NCBI RefSeq assembly: GCF_001659605.2
Contig: NC_035170.2
Coordinates: forward strand, 22,273,190 to 22,337,189
Direction of reading: 5' to 3'
Length of the DNA stretch: 64,000 bases
DNA from: Manihot esculenta
Lineage: Eukaryota; Streptophyta; Magnoliopsida; Malpighiales; Euphorbiaceae
The notes under the pieces are model-generated. The model was given only the letters and a program-made list of their open reading frames with translations. It ran no database searches and was not told where the DNA came from. How positions within the stretch are numbered: position 1 is the stretch's first letter; each line of letters starts with the position of its first letter. The position numbers were made by a program, and so were the translations under genes. Positions 35,107-49,774 of the stretch are shown here, piece after piece.

Positions 35107-36114
35107 TTATATCTCTGCTTGTGTGAAAAAATCATCATTGTCGTTAGAGAGATCTATAGGAGAAGAGACAGAGCTTTTGGTGTCTTTTATTTCTTCCAAT
35201 AATTTGTCATATTCTTCTTCTGAAGTACATTTGGCCATTTGGGCCATGACTTGTTGTTTCCTGGCTAGGAATGTTTCTTGTTTGGTAATTTGAATTGGGC
35301 TCAAGGTTTTACAATATTGAGGTTGAGAGGATAGAAATTGGTCTACAGCTTTTGGGCTACAATTATTTGGATCGGTTTTAGTCCACCATTTTATTTTGTA
35401 TTTACGGACTAGATTTGGTATTTGAAAATTATTTAGGATTTGGTCTTTTATTTGGTATTCTGACATATAAATCCATGTGATATGAAAAAGGTGGGAATAA
35501 ATAAGCCATTTAGGAGATGTGATAATATGGTCAGGTAATTGGGCATTATCAAAAAATTGATCATGGGCTAGGTAAACTGAATCTGGTATAATACTTGAAT
35601 CTATACCAAATTTATTCCACCAATAATGGAACCAATAAGGTATTGGATAGGGAAAGTCATCAGAGATATAAAAGAAAAATGAAATAGACATTTGGTCATT
35701 TTGCTTTAGAAACGTTCGTTCCCAAGTACTTTGATAATCATAGTAATTAAATTTGGTCAATTGTCCATTGGACAAAGAAATATCTTTACTTTTGTGAGGC
35801 TCTTGTCCCCAATCAGAAATGGTGAGAACTTTGGTAATTCTTACTTTGCAATATCTTATTTTATTCTGAATATGAGGATCAAAATTATTATGCATAATTA
35901 TAGAATTGGTTTTAACAAGGATAGACTCATAAAAAGACTGATTTTTAGAGAAATTGTCTGGAATATAAAAATGAGTTTTTGGGAAAATGGAGTTGCAAAT
36001 CTGGTAGGCATTAAGGTTTGGATTTTGTATCCAATATTCTGGTTCTATGGTAAGAATAATGTCTTCAATGTCTTTGTAACTATATTCTGATTGCTCTATT
36101 GGTGAGGATCTCAT
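35107..36114 (-). CDS. Viral ORF4, unit C: 335-residue protein of unknown function, intact
   Basis: An uninterrupted frame starts at the ATG at 36114 and ends at 35107. It carries the aromatic FHYWWNKFGI segment at about residue 167 and an acidic C-terminus. It retains the bases deleted in unit A. The gene follows ORF3 after a gap of about 95 bases and precedes the promoter repeats. No known catalytic motif was seen; a transactivator or inclusion-type role is possible from position only. Confidence 0.75.
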   Translation of the reverse strand: MRSSPIEQSEYSYKDIEDIILTIEPEYWIQNPNLNAYQICNSIFPKTHFYIPDNFSKNQSFYESILVKTNSIIMHNNFDPHIQNKIRYCKVRITKVLTISDWGQEPHKSKDISLSNGQLTKFNYYDYQSTWERTFLKQNDQMSISFFFYISDDFPYPIPYWFHYWWNKFGIDSSIIPDSVYLAHDQFFDNAQLPDHIITSPKWLIYSHLFHITWIYMSEYQIKDQILNNFQIPNLVRKYKIKWWTKTDPNNCSPKAVDQFLSSQPQYCKTLSPIQITKQETFLARKQQVMAQMAKCTSEEEYDKLLEEIKDTKSSVSSPIDLSNDNDDFFTQAEI

Positions 36115-36209
36115 TGGTGATGGATTTGGGTTTGAGCTTTGTCCTGTGACAGCTTGTTTGAAGGTAGAGGGCGTGATTAACTCTTGAGGTTGTAAAGGGG
36201 TAAATTTAT

Positions 36210-36497
36210 TTAGTAAAGTAAATTGTGGGCTTGGTGACTTGGCTGAGGAGAACTTGGTCGGACAATAAGAGCGCTGGACATTGGGCTTAAGGGCCTACTC
36301 ATTATACTTGTACTACTAGTAAACATGGGCCTATGCATGTATGCATTTTGTCTAGGACTTTGTCCTGATATTGATGATAAGTTTAAATTTGGTCGAGGAC
36401 TTTGTCCCGAAAATAAATTGATATTTGCATTGGTCAAATGGGCTTTTTGTCTTAAAGAAACTTTTGGTGTTTCCTCCTTGCCTTTATCCTTGTTCAT
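36210..36497 (-). CDS. Viral ORF3, unit C: short Ser/Pro-rich protein
   Basis: It has the same 95-codon frame as in unit A, with the start overlapping the ORF2 stop in ATGA. The two SGQSPR repeats are retained. Function is unknown. Confidence 0.6.
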   Translation of the reverse strand: MNKDKGKEETPKVSLRQKAHLTNANINLFSGQSPRPNLNLSSISGQSPRQNAYMHRPMFTSSTSIMSRPLSPMSSALIVRPSSPQPSHQAHNLLY

Positions 36498-38640
36498 GGT
36501 GTTCCCTGCAAAAATTCTCTGATTAGAAAATCAGCTATGGAATTATCAGTTCCTTTAATATGTTCAATTTCAAACTCAAAAATAGACAAAAATGCTTGCC
36601 ATCTAGCAAAAATATGTTTGGCTGCAAGATTTTTTACATCTTTGGTCAACACATCTTTCGCAGCTTTACAATCAACTCTAATGGTAAACTTTTGATTTAA
36701 TAAGTCACTTTGGAATTTTGTAACACATAAAACTATTGCTAAAATCTCTTTTTTAATTGTAGAATATTTTTCTTGTGTAGGATTCCATATACCAGAATAA
36801 TATCTTATAATATAATCTTTATGGTTTATATTCTGTTTTAAAATTCCACCATATCCTTGGTCAGATGCGTCTGTTTCTACAATCTTAGGATAATTTGGGT
36901 TACAAAGGTTTAAACATGGTAAAGTTTTTACATGCTTTTTAATTTCTTGTATTAATTTAGTATGTTCTTCTGTCCATGGTTTGTGATTCTTTTTTAATCT
37001 ATTATATAATGGTTTGCATAATATTCTTATATTTGGTAAGAAATCAGCAACATAATTTAAAGAACCTAAAAATCTTTGTAATTGGTTTTTATCTTTGATC
37101 TCATTCGGGAATTTATCTGCAAATTCTATACTTCTCTGAATTGGTATTATAGTATTTTGATATATTTCATGACCTAAGAATCTAATTTTTGTTTGAAAAA
37201 TTTTTATTTTGGGTTTGCATAAAACCAATCCATTTCTTTTTATGATTTTATAAAAGATATGTAAATGCTTAATATGTTGATCAATGTTTTGACTAAACAC
37301 TAAAACATCATCTATATAAGTTATGATAAAATCATATGGTGTAAAGATGTCATTCATAATTTTCTGGAATTCACTTGGTGCATTTTTTAAGTCAAATGAC
37401 ATAATGTTCCATTCATATTGTCCAAATGGTACGGTAAATGCTGTTTTATATTTATCTTTTTCCTCTATTTGTACTTGCCAAAAACCTGATTTCATATCAA
37501 ATTTTGAAAAGATTTCTGCTTTATATAATCTAATTAAAAGATCTTGTTTGTTTGGTATGTGATATCTGATCCATCTTAAAACCTTGTTTAATGGTTTATA
37601 ATTGATTACCAATCTTGGTGCACCTCGTTCTATCTCAGCATTTTTAATGACATAAAATGCTGCGCATGACCATGGTGATTTACTTGGTCTAATTAAATTT
37701 TTGTTTAATAAATCTTGAATTTTTTTTTACAAAATTCTAACATTTCTTGGTTCATTTGAATAGGCCTGGCTTTAGTTGGTATATCTTGTTCTTTAAAGTC
37801 TGGTTCATATGGTAAAGTTATTATGTACTGTTTTCTATCCCAAAATGCTGTTGGTAAATGTGAACATAAGTCTTGTTCAAATTGTTCTTGAAGTTTTTAA
37901 ATTTATTGTTTAATGTTTAGATTTTCTAACTGTTCTTCTATTCTCATAGAATGTAAATCTTTCTTTAAAAATTTTATTTTGTTTTCTAAATTATTAATTT
38001 TACTTATGTTTTCTTGTTGAAATAAATTAACATTATGGTAATTAATTGGTGTAATGAATTGAAATATAATATCCTGTTCTAATACATTGGTTTCTAAACC
38101 TAATTGTGTAACTTTAAATGGATATAACATTTGTAAAAATGGATTGCCTAATATAATTTGAGTATTAAGATTTTTAATTAGCATAAAACTAGTTTTAAAA
38201 CATATTCCATTATTACAGATATGTGCACTTGGTATTTTGTAATCTATTTTTACTTTGGTTGAATTTGCTGCAGATAATGTTTGTTTAGTTTTATGAAAGT
38301 ATTTACTTGTTATGATTCCTTGGTCTATGCAGTTAATATCTGCACCTGAGTCTAACATGGCTATAGTTTCTAATATAAAATCTTTTATTGTCAAATTGAT
38401 TTTTACATACCATTTTTGATATCTTATTCTCGTAATATCATTGAATTTTAGCGCTGTTTCTCCCTCACTATCTGAAGTTATTTCTGTTGGTTTTTGTTCT
38501 ATGTTTACTTTATCTTTACCTGAACTTTGTCCTATTTCTAAATTCTGTGTTAATTTTTGATTTTATTCTAAATAGTCACATCTTATTTTTAATTGTCTTA
38601 CTTCTGCTTTTAATTGTCTTATTTCTGATTGTAAATCCAT
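36494..38640 (-). pseudogene. Viral ORF2, unit C: protease/reverse transcriptase/RNase H, broken
   Basis: The start at 38640 corresponds to ORF2 of unit A. There are in-frame TAA stops near 38565 (A has CAA) and 37905, and a one-base loss in an A-run near 37725. The protease DSGAD and polymerase YIDDVLVFS motifs are still readable, but MPFGLKNAPS has become MSFDLKNAPS. RNase H motifs persist to 36494. The gene is inactive. Confidence 0.88.
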
Positions 38641-41600
38641 AGAAGAAATTGTGGTTTCTGATTTTTTTATTTTTAAACATTTGTTCAATATCTTCAAACT
38701 TTGTTGGAGGTTCAGTTTCTTATTTTATTTCTTCATTGATTAATTTGGTTAATTTTTTAAACATTTTCCTTTTTATATTAGAATCTTGGACTTGTTCTAT
38801 TTGTTCTAATACTTGATGATATTCTGTTAAGACATTTATTTTATTGTTGCAATTACAAATTTCTCCTTGACAATTATGGTTACTATCTGTACTACTTATT
38901 GTGTCTGATGAATTGTCACTACTATATTCATCATCTAATTCTGAAGAAGATAATTTAATTTGGTCAATCTTATCTAATAATTGTTCTATGTTGTCAATTT
39001 TTAATTCTAAACCTAATTCATATATTTTCTTTCTAGCAGGAAATTCTTTTGCATAGTGTCCTTTCTGGTTGCATAAATAACATGTTATATTATTTTTATT
39101 ATTTGGTCTTTTGAAGTTATTTTTTCTATTATAATTATTTCTTTTAAATTGTTTTCTTCTGAAGGGTTTCTTGTCTATTTGTTTATTATATGTTTTTATT
39201 TTTGTAATTATATTTTTTATAAATCTTTTCTGTCTTAAAAGGTCTAAATCTCTTCTGTTTATGTTTCTTTATGGTGCCAAAACCGAATTGTTCACACCAA
39301 TTTCCTAGTTCTTTTCTAGATTGTCTATTTTCTATTTTCAATTTCTGTTGTAATTTCATATCCCTACATAATCTTATTCCTGTTAAGTTGACACATGTTA
39401 TTAAGTCTCCATATGTTAAATCATCGTATGATATATGACCAAATTTTTGTTCAATTGTTTCTTTTACTTTGGTTGCAAATAATCTTGGTAATCCTGTTAA
39501 GAACTTTTCCTTCCAATGGTATGCATTAGGATCTGCTAGAGCATAAACTCTTTTGAGAAAATTGTCTTTATACCATCTAAAATTTTCTAATTTTCTACAT
39601 TTTAGGTTTTGTAGAATTTCACTGTTTCTTTCTGTATATAAATCTAAGTCTCCTATGAAATGTGATATAATATTATATACTAAATATGCTAGCGTAAAAG
39701 ATTGTGGTTGTCCTGTTGCTGGGTCAATAACTGGTTCACCTGTGGTACTATCAATTCTTCTTGCTGTTAATATATTCGTTTTTATCTCATTACTTAATAA
39801 TTTGTCCCACCAAGTTCTTAATTCTCCAGTAAATCCTAATATAATATTTTCTGCGGCGTCTCTTTCTGTGATGCCAACTCTTTGTTTGTAAATATTTCCT
39901 ACGATGACCATTTCTTTGGTTATTTGTATTATTTCTGCTTCGGATAGATCATCTATGTTCCATTCGTAAATATTTTTTGCATTATATTGTTTTTGTTTTC
40001 TATCTAGGATTTTTAAATCATCTGGTTTATTATTTTGTCTTTCTATAGTATTGATAGGAACATTAATGTCTTGGTCAGAATCTGATGCTTCTAAGGGATT
40101 ATATATAGTTTCATCATCTGAAGAAGAAGAAGTTTCATTATATTCAGTAAGAATAGTTATTTTTCCTTTATCTTTATTAGTTTTTGGTTCTTCTATTTTT
40201 ATTCCTCCTGAAGCACTAGATGGACTTTGTTCATTTATTATTTTTTGTAATAATTTTGACATATCTCCTAATTCTGTTTTTGGATTTATTGTAACTGTAT
40301 CAATTGGATTTTGTGATGGTGGTATCTTTTTTGTGAAAGGTTTATTCAGTTGTTTTTTTGCTGGATCTATATCATATGGTTTTGGATTACTATACCTTTG
40401 AGATAAATATATAGTATTTGGTTTAGGTGTTATAGGTGATGGTGCTTGTGGTGTTTCTATATGTTCTATATTTGTGATTTCTTCATGATTTCTATCTATT
40501 TTTTCTTCCATCCTATCTAATTGTTGTCCTATTATATGTAATGTTACATTAGTCCAATTATTTTGTAAATTAATATCTCTTATGTCATTACTCTGTATAT
40601 TTTTAGTATCTACAATTGGTTGCATTCCATGAGATATTTGGTTCTTTTTGAAAAATACTCTATCTAGTGGTGGTCTTTCACATTCATGGGCTATATCACT
40701 AGGTCCACCATCATTATTTACTTTGTGCTATTTATGTATTTTCTTTTTTAATATATTTAATTTATTTTCATGAAAATATTTCAAATATGTAAAAAATGGT
40801 ATGGTTTTTTCGACTTGTGTACAAAAAGCAAAGAATTGTTTTTTAATTAAACTTTGTTCTTTTCTGGAATAGGTTTGTAAAAATATGTCTCTTTTCCCCC
40901 GGTTTTTGTCAGACATATAGTCAGCTTGAATTTGGTCTCTGTCTAGTGTAAAGGTCTGGGTTAAGGTATTAATAGAAAAATTAATATCTTCATATGGTTG
41001 ACTAAATTGGCCTTGTCTAAACACACCTTCTTGTATTTTGATACCTTGTGTTGTATGTTGATCAAATGTATCCTCTATTGGTTTAGTTCCAGAAGTTTCT
41101 CCTACAAAAGGTCCTTGGTAATGTGGAATAGGGGAGTCCTCAGAAATACTTGTATCTGTCTGTATATCTATGGTATGTCTTCTACGAGAAGATTCTAAGG
41201 AATGTCTAGATGGTTGATATATACTAGGAGTGGTTTGTCTAAAAGAATTAGATCTTTTAAATTTTAATTCTACTGTTCCATCATTATTTTGAATAATATA
41301 ATCTATTTCTGTATTTTCTTTAGTAGGTAAACTTGGCATGGTTTTGACTGGATATTTTCATGTTTCTGGTAGATTGACATCTTTCCATTGTATCGCCTTT
41401 GGTATGTTTATATTAGCTTTGGTTTGATCAATTTCCCAAAAAATTGTTTCTCCTGTTTGTCTATTATGATCAATGGCATTAGGACATAATCCTGTGTTCA
41501 TGATTTTATAATTTAGTCGATAAAATACTTCATAAATATGGGATCCTTTTAACATATTATAATTATGTGTTAATATATCTAATGTCAATATTTTCATTAT

Positions 41601-42116
41601 ATGAGTGTCAGTTAATGAAATTGTAAAATTGGGGAAACAGTTTGAATATATTGGTCCATTTGTTAAACTAGTTTCAAATAATCCTAGTAAAGAATCTTTG
41701 TAATTAAGATGTACACAGTCTCTTAATGCTACATGCATACTAGTATTTAATCCTTCTACTGTTAATGGTTTTATGGCAATTTGTACTAATCCTATATGCA
41801 TGAATCTATATCCTTGATTAATATATTTTAATATAGTTTTACTTAATAGACTCATAGATTGATTTTCAGAATATAAAGGTACTACTTTTTCTTTTGTTTT
41901 AATCGCTCTGGCTGATTTAAAATCTAATATACCTGTTTTATATATTGTATCTATTGGTGTTTTGGGAGGTTTCCAATTTGTTAATTGTTGATTATTCCAA
42001 ATACTTTCTCTAGATAAAATTGTTTTACTATTATCTGTATTAATATTTAAATTATTTATGAGTTCGTCATCTGGTTGTCTGGACCTAGAAGATCTAGTTC
42101 TTCTAAACATATTCAT
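38619..42116 (-). pseudogene. Viral ORF1, unit C: movement and coat protein regions, broken
   Basis: The start ATG is at 42116. The movement region is open down to a TGA at 41358. The same frame reopens, meets TAG at 40728 (A has TGG), and continues to 39186, where a small insertion shifts the frame before the zinc knuckle. In the knuckle the fourth zinc ligand is changed (KEF instead of KEC near 39045). The last part before ORF2 also has a short insertion. Confidence 0.82.
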
Positions 42117-42254
42117 ATTAAATCCTAGGGTTTTCACATACACTTCCTTCTCTACTCGCACTGCAGGTCTTACACTCTTCTGCCTGACTTATGGCTTTCG
42201 TGACACAGTTACAACCCTAAAACTTAATTTGAATAGTTTAGAATAGCTAGTTTC

Positions 42255-42266
42255 GCTCTGATACCA
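42255..42266 (-). promoter_or_regulatory. tRNA-Met primer-binding site, unit C
   Basis: TGGTATCAGAGC is on the minus strand, and the seven bases that follow it in unit B (cagtgaa) are missing here, so the site abuts gaaactag directly. Confidence 0.9.
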
Positions 42267-42386
42267 TAATTTCGATCCCAGGTATGATTTAAATATTTTT
42301 ATGATTTACAAATGATTTTGGTTTAAAAATTATTATTTCTTAATAATTGATCTAAGTAAGTTATAATGCAATTAAATAAATCTAAC

Positions 42387-45300
42387 GTTACTAGAAATTG
42401 TTCAACTTCATGTCAGAGTTTAGCTTATAATTGTCTTTAGAAAAATATAAATAAAAAAAAATAATTCACTAAAAAACAAATAGAAATGTAATATTATAAT
42501 TTCTCAAAGTATTTCACTTCCAGTTTAAAATATTAAAATTATAAAATAAAGATATTATATACTATAGTTGTTATATAAGTATTTATATACAAGAAATATA
42601 AATATAAAAACTGATATATATAAAGATAATAATAGAATTGATATGATATTAGAATAGGATACATTAATAGCAAAAAAATGTAAATTTTGATAACTTGGAT
42701 ATGAAAAATTAATTTTTAATTAAGAATATTAAAATATTAAAATAATTGTAATAATATTAAATTATTAAAGAACAAGTATAAATTTAGAAAATTAAAATTA
42801 TAAAATAATAATTAAATTGATTATAATAATTTTAAGAACCTACTATCAACTATATATAAAATTTTTTAAAAATTTTAAAACTTCTTTTATGTCCATTTCA
42901 ATAAAAAATATAAACTTCTTTTATGTAATTATAAAAGATTAATAATTTTAATTGTATAAAATTATCATATAATATAATAAATAGTTGCTTTATTTACAAG
43001 TGGATAATAATTTTTATTATCTCAATTTATTTAAATAATTAAATAAATATTTAAATTATGATATATATATTTATATATATATATATATAAATATTAAAAA
43101 GGGTAAAAAATTAAATTTATATCAGCACAAATTTATTTTTAATATGTTAAATTAAACTTTAAAATAATCAAAATAATTTATTTATTATTTTTATTATTTT
43201 CTATATATTTCTTTATCCTAAAAATTTTTAATATAATATTTTAGTTTATAAATATTAATTATTTTCAACATAATTTTATTTTGTTTTTATTTTTATAATT
43301 AATTTTTAAATGACATTATTATATTTTATTATAAATTATATTTTCATATATTTTATATTTTTTTTACCATAATAAATTTTATAACAATTTATTTTTTTAT
43401 AGAGAGTAAAAATTAAAATTATTATATTTAAATATTTATTTGAAAAAACAAATAATAAATACTATTTATTTTAAGATTTACAAAAAGTTTAAATTAATTA
43501 TGATTTTATGTTATTTTATATTAATATTAATATTTTGTTGATTATTTTTTTTATTTTTTATAATATTAATAATTATTTAAAAATTATTTCATATAAAAAT
43601 ATAATAAATATATAAAAATTTACTATTCCGTATTAACATTTTTAAAAGTAATGCTAAACGGGCAATATATTAAACAGATTTAAAAAAATTATTTTTTAAT
43701 ATTTCATAATTAATGTATTTAATAATATTATTTTTAATGATAATTTTAAAATGCTAAATAATAAATATATTAAATAAATTTAAAAAAATGATTGATAATA
43801 ATTTTAGTTAAAATAAAATTAAAATAAATTATTATTATAAAATTATTGATAAAAATTAAAAAAATAATATAATAATATAATTAATAATTTTTAAATATAT
43901 TTAATAGTAAAAAGGAATAAATTAATAATTTTATAAATTTTCAACTATATAAATAACGGTACATGTATTTAATTAGATATTAAAAAAAATAAAATTTAAT
44001 TAATAAAAAATATAAATATAAAATATCATTGCAATAAAAATAAAATAAAATATAAAATTTTTTTATTATTAATTTTAAATTTTATTAATAGAACATGATT
44101 ATATAATATTGATGTGATAATTGTATTAATTTTTTAATCACACAAATAATGATAAATTATAATTAAAAAATTTTAATAATTTAGTTTTAATTATAAAAAA
44201 TATAAAATATAATTACAATAAAATAAAAATTACAGATTTTTTAATTATTAACTCTATAATCAACCAACTAAATTAGTTAAATAAAATAATAAAAAATATT
44301 TAATAATTAAATAATATGTAATTGTATTAAAATTATATAATATATAAAATATATTATTAAAATTATAATATTATTAAAAAATATATACATAAATTGATTT
44401 TTCAATATAATTCTTAATAAAAAATCAAAATTAAATAGCTCAATAAAATTAATTCAATACAATTAAATTTTTATTTTATTAATTTATTTTAATTTCAATT
44501 CAATTTAATATTATTTTTCAATTCTATTTGAAATTTAAAAAACAGTGCACAGCCTCAAAGCAGTAATGCCAAATAAACTCTTATCGTTTATTAAAATAAC
44601 CTTAGGCCTAACAACGCATTGGTATTAACACTCTTTCTACCACTTGTCAGTCGTCTTTTTATGATTTCTCTCTACTCACTTTTTCTCTCTCTCTCCTTTA
44701 CATTTGAAAAATTAAAATTAATGATAAACTTAATTTTAATGTATTTAATGATAAATTAAATTAAAAATTAAAAATTTTTCATATTATAAATACTAAATAA
44801 TAATAAATTTAATAAAAAATTAATTAATAGAATTTTTAAATTTTAAATTTATTTTAATAAATTTTTTAAAATTAAAAGATTAACTAACCACATGGATTAA
44901 ATGTTATTTTTCTTTTATTATTGTAGATCAATTTATAACATTTGCAATTTCTATAAAATTTCTTATATAATTTTAAATAGGCTCTCTTTTTTTTTAAACT
45001 TAAATTCACTATATTAAATTCTATATACCTTTTTATTTCTCCAATTTTTTAATTAAATTCAAGCCATTTTTTATTAAATTTTATTAAGATTATTATTTTG
45101 TGTTTTGATTAAAAAGTCCTTTAGAAAAATTAAAATATTTTTATAAATATAATTTCACATAAATAAGTTTTTTTTTTAAATTTTATCCAAGTTTTTGGTA
45201 TAAACTGTCCCTCTCAAACCATTTCACTACGAATTATCTTTTAAACCGTTTTAAATTGAGGTCGAACCAAAATCAATGATTCCCAAACCGTCTTCCAAAC

Positions 45301-45399
45301 CAATGGCCGTACAAGAGACGGGAGGCCGGGACCCCTCTTGCAAGTAAGCCAGACATTGGCTACCTACTCGGTGGAAGGAATACGGAGAAAATGGATAAG

Positions 45400-45400
<1 letters not shown>
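42387..45400. other. AT-rich intergenic DNA
   Basis: Very AT-rich sequence without recognisable genes. Short TA runs are present near 43060-43090. The composition becomes more balanced from about 45200, where the tubulin promoter begins. Confidence 0.5.
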
Positions 45401-48784
<3,384 letters not shown>

Positions 48785-49765
48785 CAAGTTACTGTGGTGC
48801 TTTATCTCTCTATTTTGGCTTGTTTAATGTTCTGAATGCATGCAATTATTTGAAGCTGTCTTGCTTCAAGGATGCTTAAAATAGGGTTACTCTCTTTTGA
48901 ATGGTGCTATTTCTCTGGTAATGAATGCTATTGATGATTAGTTATACAATTAGGGGGTGCATTTCTTACTCTTTTTGTCCAAAGCATTTCTTACTTCGCT
49001 TTCGTTAATTCTGCCATTTGAATTTTATCGCAAGTCGGTGGCGTTGATTCCTGCCTCTTATACAAGTAGTCAAGATTCCTTGGATACTGACCTTCGCTAT
49101 TGGTTCTTTTCTCATTCGCCAAAATTGGAGTGCTGTTTGAGAAATAGTTGAAAGCCTGGTAGTTGTGGGAAATCTGACAAATTATCAACTAACACATGCT
49201 TTATCAGTAACTTATTCTCTCAATTTTATCATTTTTGTTATTTTTAACTTTTTTAAAATTATTGACTATCTTCCTCTCTTAATTTTTTTGAAAAATTATT
49301 GACTATCTTTCTCTTTTAAATTATAATAATATATAAATTAATTATTGTAATTTTATTTAATTTTTTATTTTTAAAAGATTTTTAAAAATATTTTTTAATG
49401 TTTAATAAAATTTAATCTATTTAATATGGATATAATTAAAAAATATTTAATATATAAAAAAATAAATAAAAATTATGATAAAAAAATCATATCAGATTAT
49501 AAGTTATTTAATTATTTTGGAATATTTATACTAAAAATAAATTGTCCTAAGTGCGAAGAGTGGCTTTCAAAAAAAGTCCTTATATTAAAAAATTTTAATT
49601 TAATTGATTAATTATTTTAATTTTTAATTAAATTTAAATTGATTGAAAAATATATTACAACTACTTTGCTAAAACGTTAGCAACACTTCGTAAAAACATC
49701 TATAGAATTTAATTAAATTTTATATTTTATATGTTTAGTTTAATAAAAATAAAAAATTAATTTTA
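48785..49765. other. Tubulin 3'-UTR and AT-rich spacer
   Basis: The first 150-200 bases form the likely 3'-UTR (tgcaattatttgaagct is shared with the second copy at about 59828). The rest is AT-rich with no gene seen. Confidence 0.45.
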
Positions 49766-49774
49766 AAAATTTAA

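Larger units (their letters stand above)
33821..42386 (-). mobile_element. Endogenous pararetrovirus unit C, inverted, near-complete, defective
   Basis: Read on the minus strand, this unit starts with the tail of a leader (42386-42267), a primer-binding site (42266-42255), then ORF1, ORF2, ORF3, ORF4, the promoter and a leader. It ends within a second primer-binding site (only TGGTA remains at 33825-33821). Coding regions closely resemble unit A, but the leader is distinctly different. ORF1 and ORF2 contain stops and frameshifts, while ORF4 is intact. No target-site duplication was seen at 42386. Confidence 0.9.

Noticed and set aside
24051..42386. Target-site duplication for the viral cluster
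   Set aside because: The flanks (ctcgatcccc and gttactagaa) do not match; these viruses have no integrase, so none is expected.
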